Shown here: positions 56,773 through 64,000 of the stretch, piece after piece
Position numbering within the stretch: position 1 is the first letter of the stretch
Layout: every line of letters begins with the position of its first letter
DNA from: Neisseria canis
Lineage (GTDB): Bacteria; Pseudomonadota; Gammaproteobacteria; Burkholderiales; Neisseriaceae
Length of the DNA stretch: 64,000 nucleotides
Assembly (NCBI RefSeq): GCF_900636765.1
Contig: NZ_LR134313.1
Coordinates: 496,001 to 560,000 of the forward strand
Direction of reading: 5' to 3'
Made by a program: the position numbers and the translations under genes
Notes under the pieces: generated by a model
What the model was told of the DNA's origin: nothing
Database searches by the model: none
Seen by the model: the letters and a program-made list of their open reading frames with translations, nothing else

Positions 56773-57082
56773 TTCTAATCTGTATCGCCTTTACCACATC
56801 ATGCACGCTTCATAGCTCATCCTGCGGCTTTCCGCCCCATTTTATTTTTCTCTTTCAATTCAACAAACTAAAAAATAAAATCATTTAAAATAATTTCAAT
56901 TAGTAATAATCAGCCACTTTTACCTTACTTTAACCAAAGCGCAGCTCCAACAAGCTTTTTCTCTTTTACCATTTCCTTATAATTGATTCTTCATAAATTT
57001 CACGGCAGGAAAGCTTAGTTTGCCCGGCTGCCGTCGCACCTTTTCATTCCGCAACACACTACGTTTTTACAAGGAAAACATC
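56773..57082. other. Upstream region of the opacity-family porin
   Basis: About 310 bp, AT-rich in the middle (AAAATAAAATCATTTAAAAT). It must hold the porin promoter. No coding-repeat (CTCTT) phase-variation tract is seen, unlike classical opa genes. Confidence 0.5.
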
Positions 57083-57640
57083 ATGAAACACACTTACCGC
57101 AAAACCGCTTTGCTGCTCGCCGCATTAACCGCCGTTTCCGCCCCTGCCTTTGCCGCGGGCGACAAAGGCTTTTATGTGCAAGGCGATTTGGGCGTTTCAC
57201 GCGTTAAAGCCGACGCCAAAGTGTTGGAATTCAAAAAAACCGGCTTCACACCGCGCATCAGCGCCGGTTATGACTTCGGCACCATCCGCGTTGCCGCCGA
57301 TTACACCCACTACCAAGACATGAGCGCCCGCCAAAACGGTTTGAACGCCGAAGTAAAAGCCAAAAGCGCCGGCATCTCCTTAGCCTACGATATGCCCGTT
57401 TCCGACAATTTCGAACTCTACATGGGCTCGCGCTTCGCGATGAACAACATCAAAATGAACGCTTCCCGCGCAGGATACCGCGGCTCTTCAGATGAAACCA
57501 AATTCGGCTCCGGCTTTTTAGCCGGCGGCGTTTATCAGTTTAACGACAACCTCAAACTCGACGTAGGCTACCGCTTCAACCGCTTGGTTGCTGATTTCAA
57601 TGCACACGAAGTGAGCGCCGGTTTGCGCTATCAATTCTAA
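57083..57640 (+). CDS. Opacity-family (NspA/Opa-like) outer-membrane protein
   Basis: A 185-residue beta-barrel protein. The signal peptide ends ..AVSAPAFAAGD (cleavage after about residue 24). The mature part has eight alternating strands, begins GFYVQGDLGVSRVKADAK and ends with the outer-membrane signature Phe (SAGLRYQF). ATG 57083 with AAGGAAAA upstream is the start. NspA-type proteins are small surface barrels that can bind factor H in meningococci. No phase-variable repeat is present. Confidence 0.88.
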   Translation: MKHTYRKTALLLAALTAVSAPAFAAGDKGFYVQGDLGVSRVKADAKVLEFKKTGFTPRISAGYDFGTIRVAADYTHYQDMSARQNGLNAEVKAKSAGISLAYDMPVSDNFELYMGSRFAMNNIKMNASRAGYRGSSDETKFGSGFLAGGVYQFNDNLKLDVGYRFNRLVADFNAHEVSAGLRYQF

Positions 57641-57655
57641 ACCCGCATTCAAACC

Positions 57656-57703
57656 AAATGCCTGTCTGAAAACCCGCGTGGTTTGTTTTCAGACAGGCAT
57701 TTG
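57656..57703. terminator. TG-wad DUS terminator between convergent genes
   Basis: CAAATGCCTGTCTGAAAAC pairs with GTTTTCAGACAGGCATTTG. It lies between the porin gene and murG (converging). Confidence 0.85.
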
Positions 57704-57726
57704 ATTTGGTTGTATAACCACAACCA

Positions 57727-58794
57727 CTAATTAGCCACCTGCACCGCAATATCCGCCACATCATCTGCGCTGTGCGGCATGGCCAATGTGCGCGCATTCT
57801 TTGCCCAAGTCAGGCACTGTTCTCGCGTGAGGCCGCCGAGAATAGTGGCAAGTTTGTCTGCTGTGAGCTCGTTTTGCGGCAGCAGCAAGCCGGCATCGGC
57901 TTTCACCATGAAGCGGGCGTTGGCGGTTTGGTGGTCGTCAACCGCATGGGGATAAGGCACCAGCAGCGCGCCTACGCCGGCAGCGGTCAGCTCGGCAATC
58001 GTCAGTGCTCCGGCGCGGCAGATGACCACATCCGCATGGCTGTATACTTTTACCATGTCGTTGATAAACTCCCTGCACTCGGCTTGCGCACCATGTTTGG
58101 CGTATGCCGCCTGCAAAGCATCAAGCTTGCCGCGCCCCGACTGGTGGTACACAACCGGCCGTTTTTCCGGCGGCAACTTGCCTAATGCGGCAGGCACGGT
58201 TTCATTCAATACTTGAGCGCCCAAGCTGCCGCCCACCACCAACACTTTCAGCCGGCAGTCGCGCTTGGCAAAACGCACTTCCGGCTCGGGCATACCGGAA
58301 ATTTCGGCGCGCACAGGGTTACCCACCAGGCCGTCGGGCGCGTCAAATGCTTTGGGAAAGGCATACAACACACGCCTGGCCCAGCGGGAAAGCATCTTGT
58401 TCGATAAACCTGCCACGGCATTTTGCTCGTGTATAACCAGCGGCACACCCGATAATTTGGCCGCTACACCGCCGGGAAATGTAACAAAACCGCCGAAACC
58501 AATGGCGCAGGCGATGTTGTGTTTCCGAATGATTTCTTTTGCTGAGGAAACGGTTTTCATCAAGGTGAAAGGCAGCATCAGTTTGCGCTTGAGGCCGTTA
58601 CCGCGCACGCCCTTAATGGCCAGCGTTTCCAAAAGAATATTATGTTGCGGCACGATACGCGTTTCCATTGCGCCTTCGCTGCCCAGCCACACCACTTTGT
58701 GCCCGCGATTTTGCAAAGCCCGAGCTACCGCCAGTGCGGGGAAAATGTGCCCGCCCGTGCCGCCGGCCATCACAAGAAAAGTTTTACCGCTCAT
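57727..58794 (-). CDS. murG: UDP-GlcNAc transferase MurG
   Basis: A 355-residue enzyme that adds GlcNAc to lipid I on the cytoplasmic face. Two GT-B domains: the glycine loop MAGGTGGHIFPALAVA and the second G-loop VVGGSLGAQVLNETV, plus CRAGALTIAELTAAGVGALL. The start at 58794 has AAGGA upstream and gives MSGKTFLVMAGG; the longer start is rejected. It follows ftsW by 4 bp. Confidence 0.95.
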   Translation of the reverse strand: MSGKTFLVMAGGTGGHIFPALAVARALQNRGHKVVWLGSEGAMETRIVPQHNILLETLAIKGVRGNGLKRKLMLPFTLMKTVSSAKEIIRKHNIACAIGFGGFVTFPGGVAAKLSGVPLVIHEQNAVAGLSNKMLSRWARRVLYAFPKAFDAPDGLVGNPVRAEISGMPEPEVRFAKRDCRLKVLVVGGSLGAQVLNETVPAALGKLPPEKRPVVYHQSGRGKLDALQAAYAKHGAQAECREFINDMVKVYSHADVVICRAGALTIAELTAAGVGALLVPYPHAVDDHQTANARFMVKADAGLLLPQNELTADKLATILGGLTREQCLTWAKNARTLAMPHSADDVADIAVQVAN

Positions 58795-58798
58795 GATC

Positions 58799-59959
58799 TT
58801 ATCCTTCAATTTTATAGCCGCGCATTTTCTGGCGGTTTTCAAAGTCCACCCGCACCAAAAGCGCCATGCACACCAGCATCACTATCACTGCCGAACCGCC
58901 GTATGACATCAGCGGCAGCGTCAATCCTTTGGTGGGCAGCAAGCCGATATTCACGCCGATATTGAAAAAACTTTGGATACCGAGCCAAATGCCGATACCT
59001 TTGGCAACAAACGCGCTGAAGTAAAGCTCCAAATCCCGCGCCTGTTTGCCGATGGAAAAAGCGCGCAACACCAGCCACCCATAGCAGCAAATCAATGCCA
59101 GCATTCCGAAAAAGCCGAATTCTTCTGCGATTACCGCCAAAATAAAGTCGGTATGCGCTTCGGGCAGGTAAAAGCGCTTTTCCAAACTGGCACCCAACCC
59201 GACACCGAACCATTCGCCGCGCGCAATCGCCATCAGGGCATGGGCAAGCTGATAGCCTTTGCCCATCGGATCTTCAAACGGATCAAGAAACGAGGTTATC
59301 CTCGCCATACGGTAAGGCGCAACCACAATCAACGCACCCATCCCGATCACGCTTACCGACACAATAATACCAAACCATTTGAGCGGCAGCCCCGCCAAGT
59401 AAACCAAACCGAGGAAAATCGCCGAAGCCACCACGGTTGAACCGAAATCCGGTTCCATCATCAGCAAAAACAGGCCGATTACCACCGGCAGCCCCACATA
59501 CCACACTTTTTTCAAATCGCGCAAAATCTCGGATCGGCGCGTGAAGAAGCTGGCCAAATAAAGAATGGTGGTGAGCTTGAACACTTCCGAAGGCTGCACG
59601 TTAAACGGCCCTAAGGCGATCCAGCGCTTGGCGCCGTTAATTTCCCGCCCGAACAGCACCACTACCAACAATGCCAAACTGATCATCAGCAACACAGGCG
59701 TAGCCTTTTTCCACACCCGCATGGGCACTTTCGTGGCAGTAATCCACGCAAAAACGGCTCCTATGCCCACAAAAATCATCTGGCGCGTTAAATAATGCCA
59801 CGAGCTGCCGCCGTCGTGCCCTGCATAGGCGATGGATGCCGAATAAATCATCATCAGGCTGAACGCAGTCATCAGCGTTACCACCCAAATTAGGTTCTGG
59901 TCGTAACGGTAGCCTTTTCTGAGGATTTTTCGGTCGAGAAGTTTGGATTCGGTAATCAT
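58799..59959 (-). CDS. ftsW: Peptidoglycan polymerase FtsW
   Basis: A 386-residue SEDS protein with about ten membrane helices. Signature segments: PSEVFKLTTILYLASFF, MMEPDFGSTVVASAIFLGLV, PEAHTDFILAVIAEEFGFFG and LTLPLMSYGGSAVI. It polymerises septal glycan with FtsI. It sits in the dcw cluster directly upstream of murG. Confidence 0.95.
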   Translation of the reverse strand: MITESKLLDRKILRKGYRYDQNLIWVVTLMTAFSLMMIYSASIAYAGHDGGSSWHYLTRQMIFVGIGAVFAWITATKVPMRVWKKATPVLLMISLALLVVVLFGREINGAKRWIALGPFNVQPSEVFKLTTILYLASFFTRRSEILRDLKKVWYVGLPVVIGLFLLMMEPDFGSTVVASAIFLGLVYLAGLPLKWFGIIVSVSVIGMGALIVVAPYRMARITSFLDPFEDPMGKGYQLAHALMAIARGEWFGVGLGASLEKRFYLPEAHTDFILAVIAEEFGFFGMLALICCYGWLVLRAFSIGKQARDLELYFSAFVAKGIGIWLGIQSFFNIGVNIGLLPTKGLTLPLMSYGGSAVIVMLVCMALLVRVDFENRQKMRGYKIEG

Positions 59960-59991
59960 GATACAACTTAATCTAATTTAAATAATCGGTG

Positions 59992-60036
59992 TTCAGACAG
60001 GCATCGGTTAAAGTTCGACAGACAATGCCTGTCTGA
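59992..60036. terminator. TG-wad DUS inverted pair upstream of ftsW
   Basis: TTCAGACAGGCAT (59992-60004) and ATGCCTGTCTGAA (60024-60036) in the 335-bp gap between ftsW and the small membrane-protein gene. Nothing else is recognised in the gap, apart from a possible lone Correia-like end (TCAAATCAATTGACTATA) near 60210. Confidence 0.7.
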
Positions 60037-60294
60037 AAAAACTGCCCCACCTCTCTTCTAGATCTGAATACAACCAAACAAATTACATGAACTGGGAGGC
60101 TGCAATCAGAAGAGACAATACAAGTGGTACGAAACTGATTCTTTTGGCTTAGGCAACTCAAAAAAATCATTTTCTTTAATCTTCAGCACAATAGCACCAC
60201 AGCAAAGGTCAAATCAATTGACTATACATATATTTTATTTTTTAAAGGCTCACTGCCGTAAATGGGTTTTATCACGGCATACCTGTTACCATTT

Positions 60295-60768
60295 TCAGGC
60301 AGGCTCTTTCTTCATGTTGCCATCCCCCGAATGAGGCAACCATATCGAAAACAGCAATGCCGACAATGCCCCGCTTGGGGTATACATGAAGATACTGTTC
60401 TGCAAACCTACCATAATCGCCCCATATACCAACGAAACTACCGCTCCGGCCAAGGTCATCAATACGCTACCGCACAAACCTTTAGACAAACCGAACATCG
60501 CTGCAACAATACCTGTCAGCAAAGCGGAACCAACTCCCATCGGCCAACCAAGCAACACAAACCAAACATAAAAAAGCGGGCTTTCCCATGATTCCGGAAT
60601 ACTCGCTCCGTCTTCAAACACAGATAATACGGAAATTAATAAAGAAAAGGCCAGTCCTCCCACCGGCCCGCCGAAGAGAAACAGCAGCCACAGCATTTTT
60701 TTATAACCCAAAGACTTTCCGGGTATTTTCGATAAAGCATCAGCCTGATTGTTTTCCGTCTGATTCAT
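60295..60768 (-). CDS. Small membrane protein in the dcw cluster
   Basis: A 157-residue protein with four predicted helices (about 30-48, 66-82, 88-118 and 125-142) and polar ends (MNQTENNQADALSKIPGKSL). It has GVGSALLTGIVAAMFGLSKG in the middle. No family recognised. It lies between ftsW and murD, an unusual place for a non-division gene; the position could be the result of insertion. Confidence 0.6.
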   Translation of the reverse strand: MNQTENNQADALSKIPGKSLGYKKMLWLLFLFGGPVGGLAFSLLISVLSVFEDGASIPESWESPLFYVWFVLLGWPMGVGSALLTGIVAAMFGLSKGLCGSVLMTLAGAVVSLVYGAIMVGLQNSIFMYTPSGALSALLFSIWLPHSGDGNMKKEPA

Positions 60769-60810
60769 TTTCTCTATCCAACGTAAAATCCTATGCCTGT
60801 CTGAAAAATC

Positions 60811-62148
60811 TCACAACGCCTCAAACGCCTCAACAAACACCTGCGCCCGATGCGCATAGCCTTTGAACATATCGAAGCTCGCGCAAGCCGGGCTGAGTAA
60901 AACGATATCGCCGCTTTGCGCCAGCTTATAGGCCGTCTGAACGGCTTCTTCCAGCGTTGCGCAGTCAATCAAATCCACACCGCAGCCGGTTAAATCGCGG
61001 CGGATAAGCGGCGCATCTTCACCGATCAGCAGCACGGCGCGGGCTTTGTTATGCAGCGCGGCGCGCAGGGGCGTGAAGTCCTGCCCTTTGCCCTGCCCGC
61101 CCGCAATCAACACCAGCGGGCTTTGCAAACCGGCAATAGCGGCGGCGGTGGCACCGACATTGGTGCCTTTGCTGTCGTCGATAAACATGATGCCGTTTTT
61201 CTCGCCGACTTTTTCCACGCGGTGCGGCAAACCTTTAAAGGTTTGAATGTGTTGCAGCAATTCGGTTCGCGGCAGGCCGACGGCTTCGCACAAGGCCAAA
61301 GCCGCCAGCACGTTTGCCGCATTGTGCAAGCCTTGCAGGGGAATGGCGGCGGTGTCCAGCAAATCGTTTGCGCCGGCTTTCAGACGGCCTGCCTGAACGT
61401 CCGCCCAATAATCGGCCTGCCCTTCCAACGAAAACCATTTGATGTTGCGGTTAGGGCGTTTCATCGCGCGGCACACCACGTCATCGGCATTGAGCACCTG
61501 CACGCCGTTGCCGCGGAAAATTTTGTCTTTGGCGTGGGCGTAGTCGAGCAGGTCGTCGTAGCGGTCGAGATGGTCTTCGGAAATGTTCAGCACCACCGCG
61601 GCATCGGCGGCAAGATGGTCGGTGTTTTCAAGCTGGAAACTGGATAGCTCGAGCACCCATACGTCCGCTGCTTTGCCGCCGCGCTGCATGTAGGCTTCCA
61701 ATACGGGCGTGCCGATATTGCCCGCCACCACAGTGTCCAGCCCGCATTTTTCACACAGATAACCGACCAAACTGGTTACGGTGGTTTTGCCGTTGCTGCC
61801 GGTGATAGCGATGATTTTGTCGCTTTTGCCTTTCAACTCGTACGCCAGAATTTCCACGTCGCCCAACACCACGCCGCCGCTTTGCTTGAACGCCTCGATT
61901 TCAGGCGTACGCTCGCTGATACCGGGGCTGAGGGCAAGAATATCGAAGCCGTGCGCCAAAGCATCTTTCAGACGGCCTGTATAGCAGCTTAAGCCGCTAA
62001 ACCGCTGCTTCAATTCCGCCTCGCGTTCGGTTTTCAGACAGGCATCATAAGCCGCCACCTGCGCGCCCTGCCGCTGCAAAAACGCAATCATCGAAACACC
62101 CGTGCCGCCCAAGCCGGCGACTAGGATTTTTTTGTTTTGCCAGTTCAT
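60811..62148 (-). CDS. murD: UDP-N-acetylmuramoyl-L-alanine:D-glutamate ligase
   Basis: A 445-residue Mur ligase. The ATP loop is [11 protein letters not shown] (114-124), with further motifs [20 protein letters not shown] and [20 protein letters not shown]. It adds D-Glu to UDP-MurNAc-Ala in the cytoplasm. Three AG-dialect DUS (60930, 61379, 61967) and one TG-wad DUS (62033) lie in its coding region, so it mixes dialects. Confidence 0.95.
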   Translation of the reverse strand: MNWQNKKILVAGLGGTGVSMIAFLQRQGAQVAAYDACLKTEREAELKQRFSGLSCYTGRLKDALAHGFDILALSPGISERTPEIEAFKQSGGVVLGDVEILAYELKGKSDKIIAITGSNGKTTVTSLVGYLCEKCGLDTVVAGNIGTPVLEAYMQRGGKAADVWVLELSSFQLENTDHLAADAAVVLNISEDHLDRYDDLLDYAHAKDKIFRGNGVQVLNADDVVCRAMKRPNRNIKWFSLEGQADYWADVQAGRLKAGANDLLDTAAIPLQGLHNAANVLAALALCEAVGLPRTELLQHIQTFKGLPHRVEKVGEKNGIMFIDDSKGTNVGATAAAIAGLQSPLVLIAGGQGKGQDFTPLRAALHNKARAVLLIGEDAPLIRRDLTGCGVDLIDCATLEEAVQTAYKLAQSGDIVLLSPACASFDMFKGYAHRAQVFVEAFEAL

Positions 62149-62169
62149 TTTGTTACTCTGAATATGTCC

Positions 62170-62270
62170 GTCATACTCGGGCTTGATCCGAGTATCTTGT
62201 TATCTGCAAGGCCGTCTGAAATACCTCCCCCTGATACTTGGGAGATACTCGGGTCAAGCCCGAGTATGAC
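62170..62270. repeat. Palindromic repeat carrying AG-dialect DUS, copy 2
   Basis: Arms GTCATACTCGGGCTTGATCC and GGGTCAAGCCCGAGTATGAC flank a centre with AGGCCGTCTGAA (62209-62220). It is 101 bp and lies just upstream of murD. Confidence 0.85.
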
Positions 62271-62320
62271 GATACAGAACAAGCCTGTCTGAAAAGGTAA
62301 TGCCTTTGGCGAATCAACCA

Positions 62321-62611
62321 CTACCCGATAATTTCCTGCCACAAATCCCGCCAATCCGGATTGTTTTTTTCAATCAATTCAAGTTTCCACTTTCTCAACC
62401 AATGTTTCATCGTATGCTCGCGTTGAATGGCGCTTTCCATTGTTTCATGCAATTCATACCAAACCAACATTTCCAAATTGTAGCGGTCGGTAAAGCCTTT
62501 TACGATATGCTGCTTATGCTGATAAGCACGCTGTACTAAATTGGATGTCACGCCTAAATACAACACGCCGTTTTTGCGGTTGGACATGATATAAACGGCC
62601 GGTTGCTTCAT
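62321..62611 (-). CDS. GIY-YIG endonuclease-domain protein
   Basis: A 96-residue single-domain GIY-YIG protein: AVYIMSNRKNGVLYLGVTSN (the GIY..YIG strand pair appears as VYI..YLG), ARG in QRAYQHK and Glu in the C-terminal helix. Small YhbQ/UPF0213-type members are common and have no clear role. It is placed between two palindromic repeats and in the dcw cluster. Confidence 0.85.
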   Translation of the reverse strand: MKQPAVYIMSNRKNGVLYLGVTSNLVQRAYQHKQHIVKGFTDRYNLEMLVWYELHETMESAIQREHTMKHWLRKWKLELIEKNNPDWRDLWQEIIG

Positions 62612-62679
62612 GTTATATCCTTATTTTTCAATTCCCCGTTTGAGCAATCTTTAACTGCCGCCCACCCGTCTCAGCGGTC

Positions 62680-62779
62680 GTCATACTCGGGCTTGATCCG
62701 AGTATCTTGCTGCCCGTAAAGGCCGTCTGAAAAACCTTTCCCTACTTTGGGAGATACTCGGGTCAAGCCCGAGTATGAC
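62680..62779. repeat. Palindromic repeat carrying AG-dialect DUS, copy 3
   Basis: Same arms as copies 1 and 2, with AGGCCGTCTGAA at 62720-62731 inside. It is 100 bp and lies on the 5' side of the GIY-YIG gene. Confidence 0.85.
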
Positions 62780-62806
62780 GCGCTATTTTTATATCGATCA
62801 ATTTTT

Positions 62807-63304
62807 TCAGACGGCCTCAAAAAACCCTACCACCCCAAACGCTTTCAACACTGTCACCAACTCCGGCAGCCTATCTTCAGGATTCCCCGCCATCGGCGGC
62901 ATGGGCGGAGCATATTCCGGTTCGTTTTGGTTGCGCATCCAGTCGGCCAATACAAACAGGCGCAGCAACAGAGGTTCCGCCCATTCGGGTTTGACCGACA
63001 ATTCCTGCAAGGCTTGGGCGAAACAGGCGATCCATTGGTTGCGCGTGTTCATGCTTACGGCAAAGGGAAAATGCCGCTGGCGCAAGCGCGGATGGCCGTG
63101 CGCCTGCTCGTACAGCGGCGGGCCGCCTAGCCAGCCGCTTAAAAATTGAAACAGGCGTTCGCGGGCATAATCCAGCGTTTCGCCGTGTTGTTCGCGCAGT
63201 TCGGCGTATTGCGGCTCCAAGTCCATCAAATCATAGAAGCGGTCGGTCAATTCCTGCATGCCCGCTTCGCCGCCCAATAAGTTGTAGAGGGTTTGTTGTG
63301 TCAT
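62807..63304 (-). CDS. Group II truncated haemoglobin
   Basis: A 165-residue globin with an unusual C-terminal extension of about 35 residues. The group II features are visible: LYNLLGGEAGMQELTDRFYD, LSGWLGGPPLYEQAHGHPRL and RHFPFAV, with the proximal His in the GHPRLRQRH region and a Trp (GW) in helix G. Likely oxygen or NO handling. Its last codons and TGA are an AG-dialect DUS (62806-62817). Confidence 0.88.
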   Translation of the reverse strand: MTQQTLYNLLGGEAGMQELTDRFYDLMDLEPQYAELREQHGETLDYARERLFQFLSGWLGGPPLYEQAHGHPRLRQRHFPFAVSMNTRNQWIACFAQALQELSVKPEWAEPLLLRLFVLADWMRNQNEPEYAPPMPPMAGNPEDRLPELVTVLKAFGVVGFFEAV

Positions 63305-63320
63305 ATCTTTTCAGACGGCC

Positions 63321-64000
63321 TCAACGCACTTTCAGCGTGCTCAACCCGATCAGCACCAACACGATGGTAATGATCCAAAAGCGCACCACCACCTGCGTTT
63401 CTTTCCAGCCTTTTTGTTCGTAATGGTGGTGAATCGGCGCCATCAGGAAAATGCGTTTTTTCGTGCGTTTGTACCAGCTCACTTGCAGCATCACCGAAAT
63501 AGCTTCGACCACAAACAGGCCGCCCATAATCACCAGCACGAACTCTTGGCGGATAATCACGGCCACGGTGCCGAGTGCCGCGCCCAAAGCCAGCGCACCC
63601 ACGTCGCCCATAAACACTTGCGCGGGGTAGGCGTTGAACCACAAAAAGCCCAAACATGCGCCGCACATGGCCGCGCAGAAAATCACCACTTCGTTCGCGC
63701 CTGCTACATACGGCTGCTGCAAATAGGCGGCAAATTCGGAGTGACCGCTGGCGTAGGCAAAAATCGCCAAACCGCCCGCCACCAGCACCACGGGGAAAGC
63801 GGCCAAGCCGTCCAAACCGTCGGTAAGGTTCACGGCGTTGGACGTGCCGACGATGGTGAGATAAGCCAACACCACAAAGCCGATTACGCCCAGCGGCAAG
63901 GCGACTTGTTTGAAGAAGGGCACAATCAGAATATTGTTGGCCGAGTTCTGCGCCACATAAAACAGCAGCAAACCCGCCGCCAACGCCACGCCCGACTGCC
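63321..64000 (-). CDS. mraY: Phospho-MurNAc-pentapeptide transferase, 5' end off the window
   Basis: About 226 C-terminal residues of MraY, the membrane enzyme that makes lipid I. The catalytic [10 protein letters not shown] motif, [20 protein letters not shown] (second Asp) and [12 protein letters not shown] (histidine cluster) are all present. The stop codon merges with an AG-dialect DUS (63310-63321). The start lies beyond 64000. Confidence 0.95.
   Translation of the reverse strand, partial: QSGVALAAGLLLFYVAQNSANNILIVPFFKQVALPLGVIGFVVLAYLTIVGTSNAVNLTDGLDGLAAFPVVLVAGGLAIFAYASGHSEFAAYLQQPYVAGANEVVIFCAAMCGACLGFLWFNAYPAQVFMGDVGALALGAALGTVAVIIRQEFVLVIMGGLFVVEAISVMLQVSWYKRTKKRIFLMAPIHHHYEQKGWKETQVVVRFWIITIVLVLIGLSTLKVR

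Noticed and set aside
57083..57640. Phase-variable opa gene
   Set aside because: No CTCTT pentamer repeat in the signal-peptide region; the gene is better described as a small opacity-family porin.

Overview
The window is chromosomal DNA of a Neisseria species. About fifty copies of the 12-mer TGCCTGTCTGAA (the TG-wad dialect of the neisserial DNA uptake sequence, first associated with N. wadsworthii) are scattered through it, mostly as inverted pairs acting as terminators after genes. The core gene order (atpIBEFHAGDC next to parB, surA-lptD, and a dcw segment mraY..murD..ftsW-murG) is also neisserial.

Layout. 1-276: 3' part of orn. 399-474: tRNA-Lys, the integration target. 410 to about 20866: an accessory interval bounded by the intact tRNA-Lys and a 45-bp copy of its 3' end (one mismatch). 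Its left part is a decayed prophage or phage-satellite remnant: integrase, HTH/excisionase-like gene, CI-type repressor, frameshifted cro, higBA toxin-antitoxin, broken replication gene, truncated DNA methylase and small phage-like ORFs. It is broken up by IS1016/IS1595-like, IS1655 (IS30) and IS481 elements. From about 11.2 to 13.7 kb the interval carries native-looking genes with host-dialect DUS: a truncated radical-SAM DNA-repair gene, its TIGR03915-type partner and a YhiN-type flavoprotein. A 1081-residue beta-helix/RTX exoprotein, a second IS1016-like copy fused to a Correia-like repeat, and a membrane protein plus PAAR gene follow.

20.9-25.1 kb: sanA/ydcF-like gene, arsC-like reductase, periplasmic thioredoxin, hemJ, CYTH-domain gene and a run of Correia-like elements. 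25.2-33.6 kb: complete F1Fo ATP synthase operon and parB, all on the minus strand. 33.7-40.9 kb: serine hydrolase, aroG, a second TlpA-type protein, thioesterase, a degenerate tandem repeat in a 950-bp gap, an M23 peptidase and a conserved unknown. 41-46.2 kb: obgE, cysS, rpmE and a PMT-type glycosyltransferase. 46.4-48.8 kb: a second beta-helix/RTX protein, paralogous to the one at 13.8-17.0 kb. 49-57.6 kb: gnd, surA-lptD, amgK, murJ and an opacity-family porin. 57.7-64 kb: murG, ftsW, murD, a GIY-YIG gene, a truncated globin and mraY. The last 3 kb uses a different DUS dialect (AGGCCGTCTGAA).

The best candidates for new biology are the paired beta-helix/RTX exoproteins, the palindromic repeat that carries a foreign-dialect DUS, the tandem Correia-like elements behind atpC, the five-unit noncoding repeat near 37.8 kb and the membrane-protein/PAAR pair. 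No clearly unprecedented multi-gene system is proven by the sequence alone.
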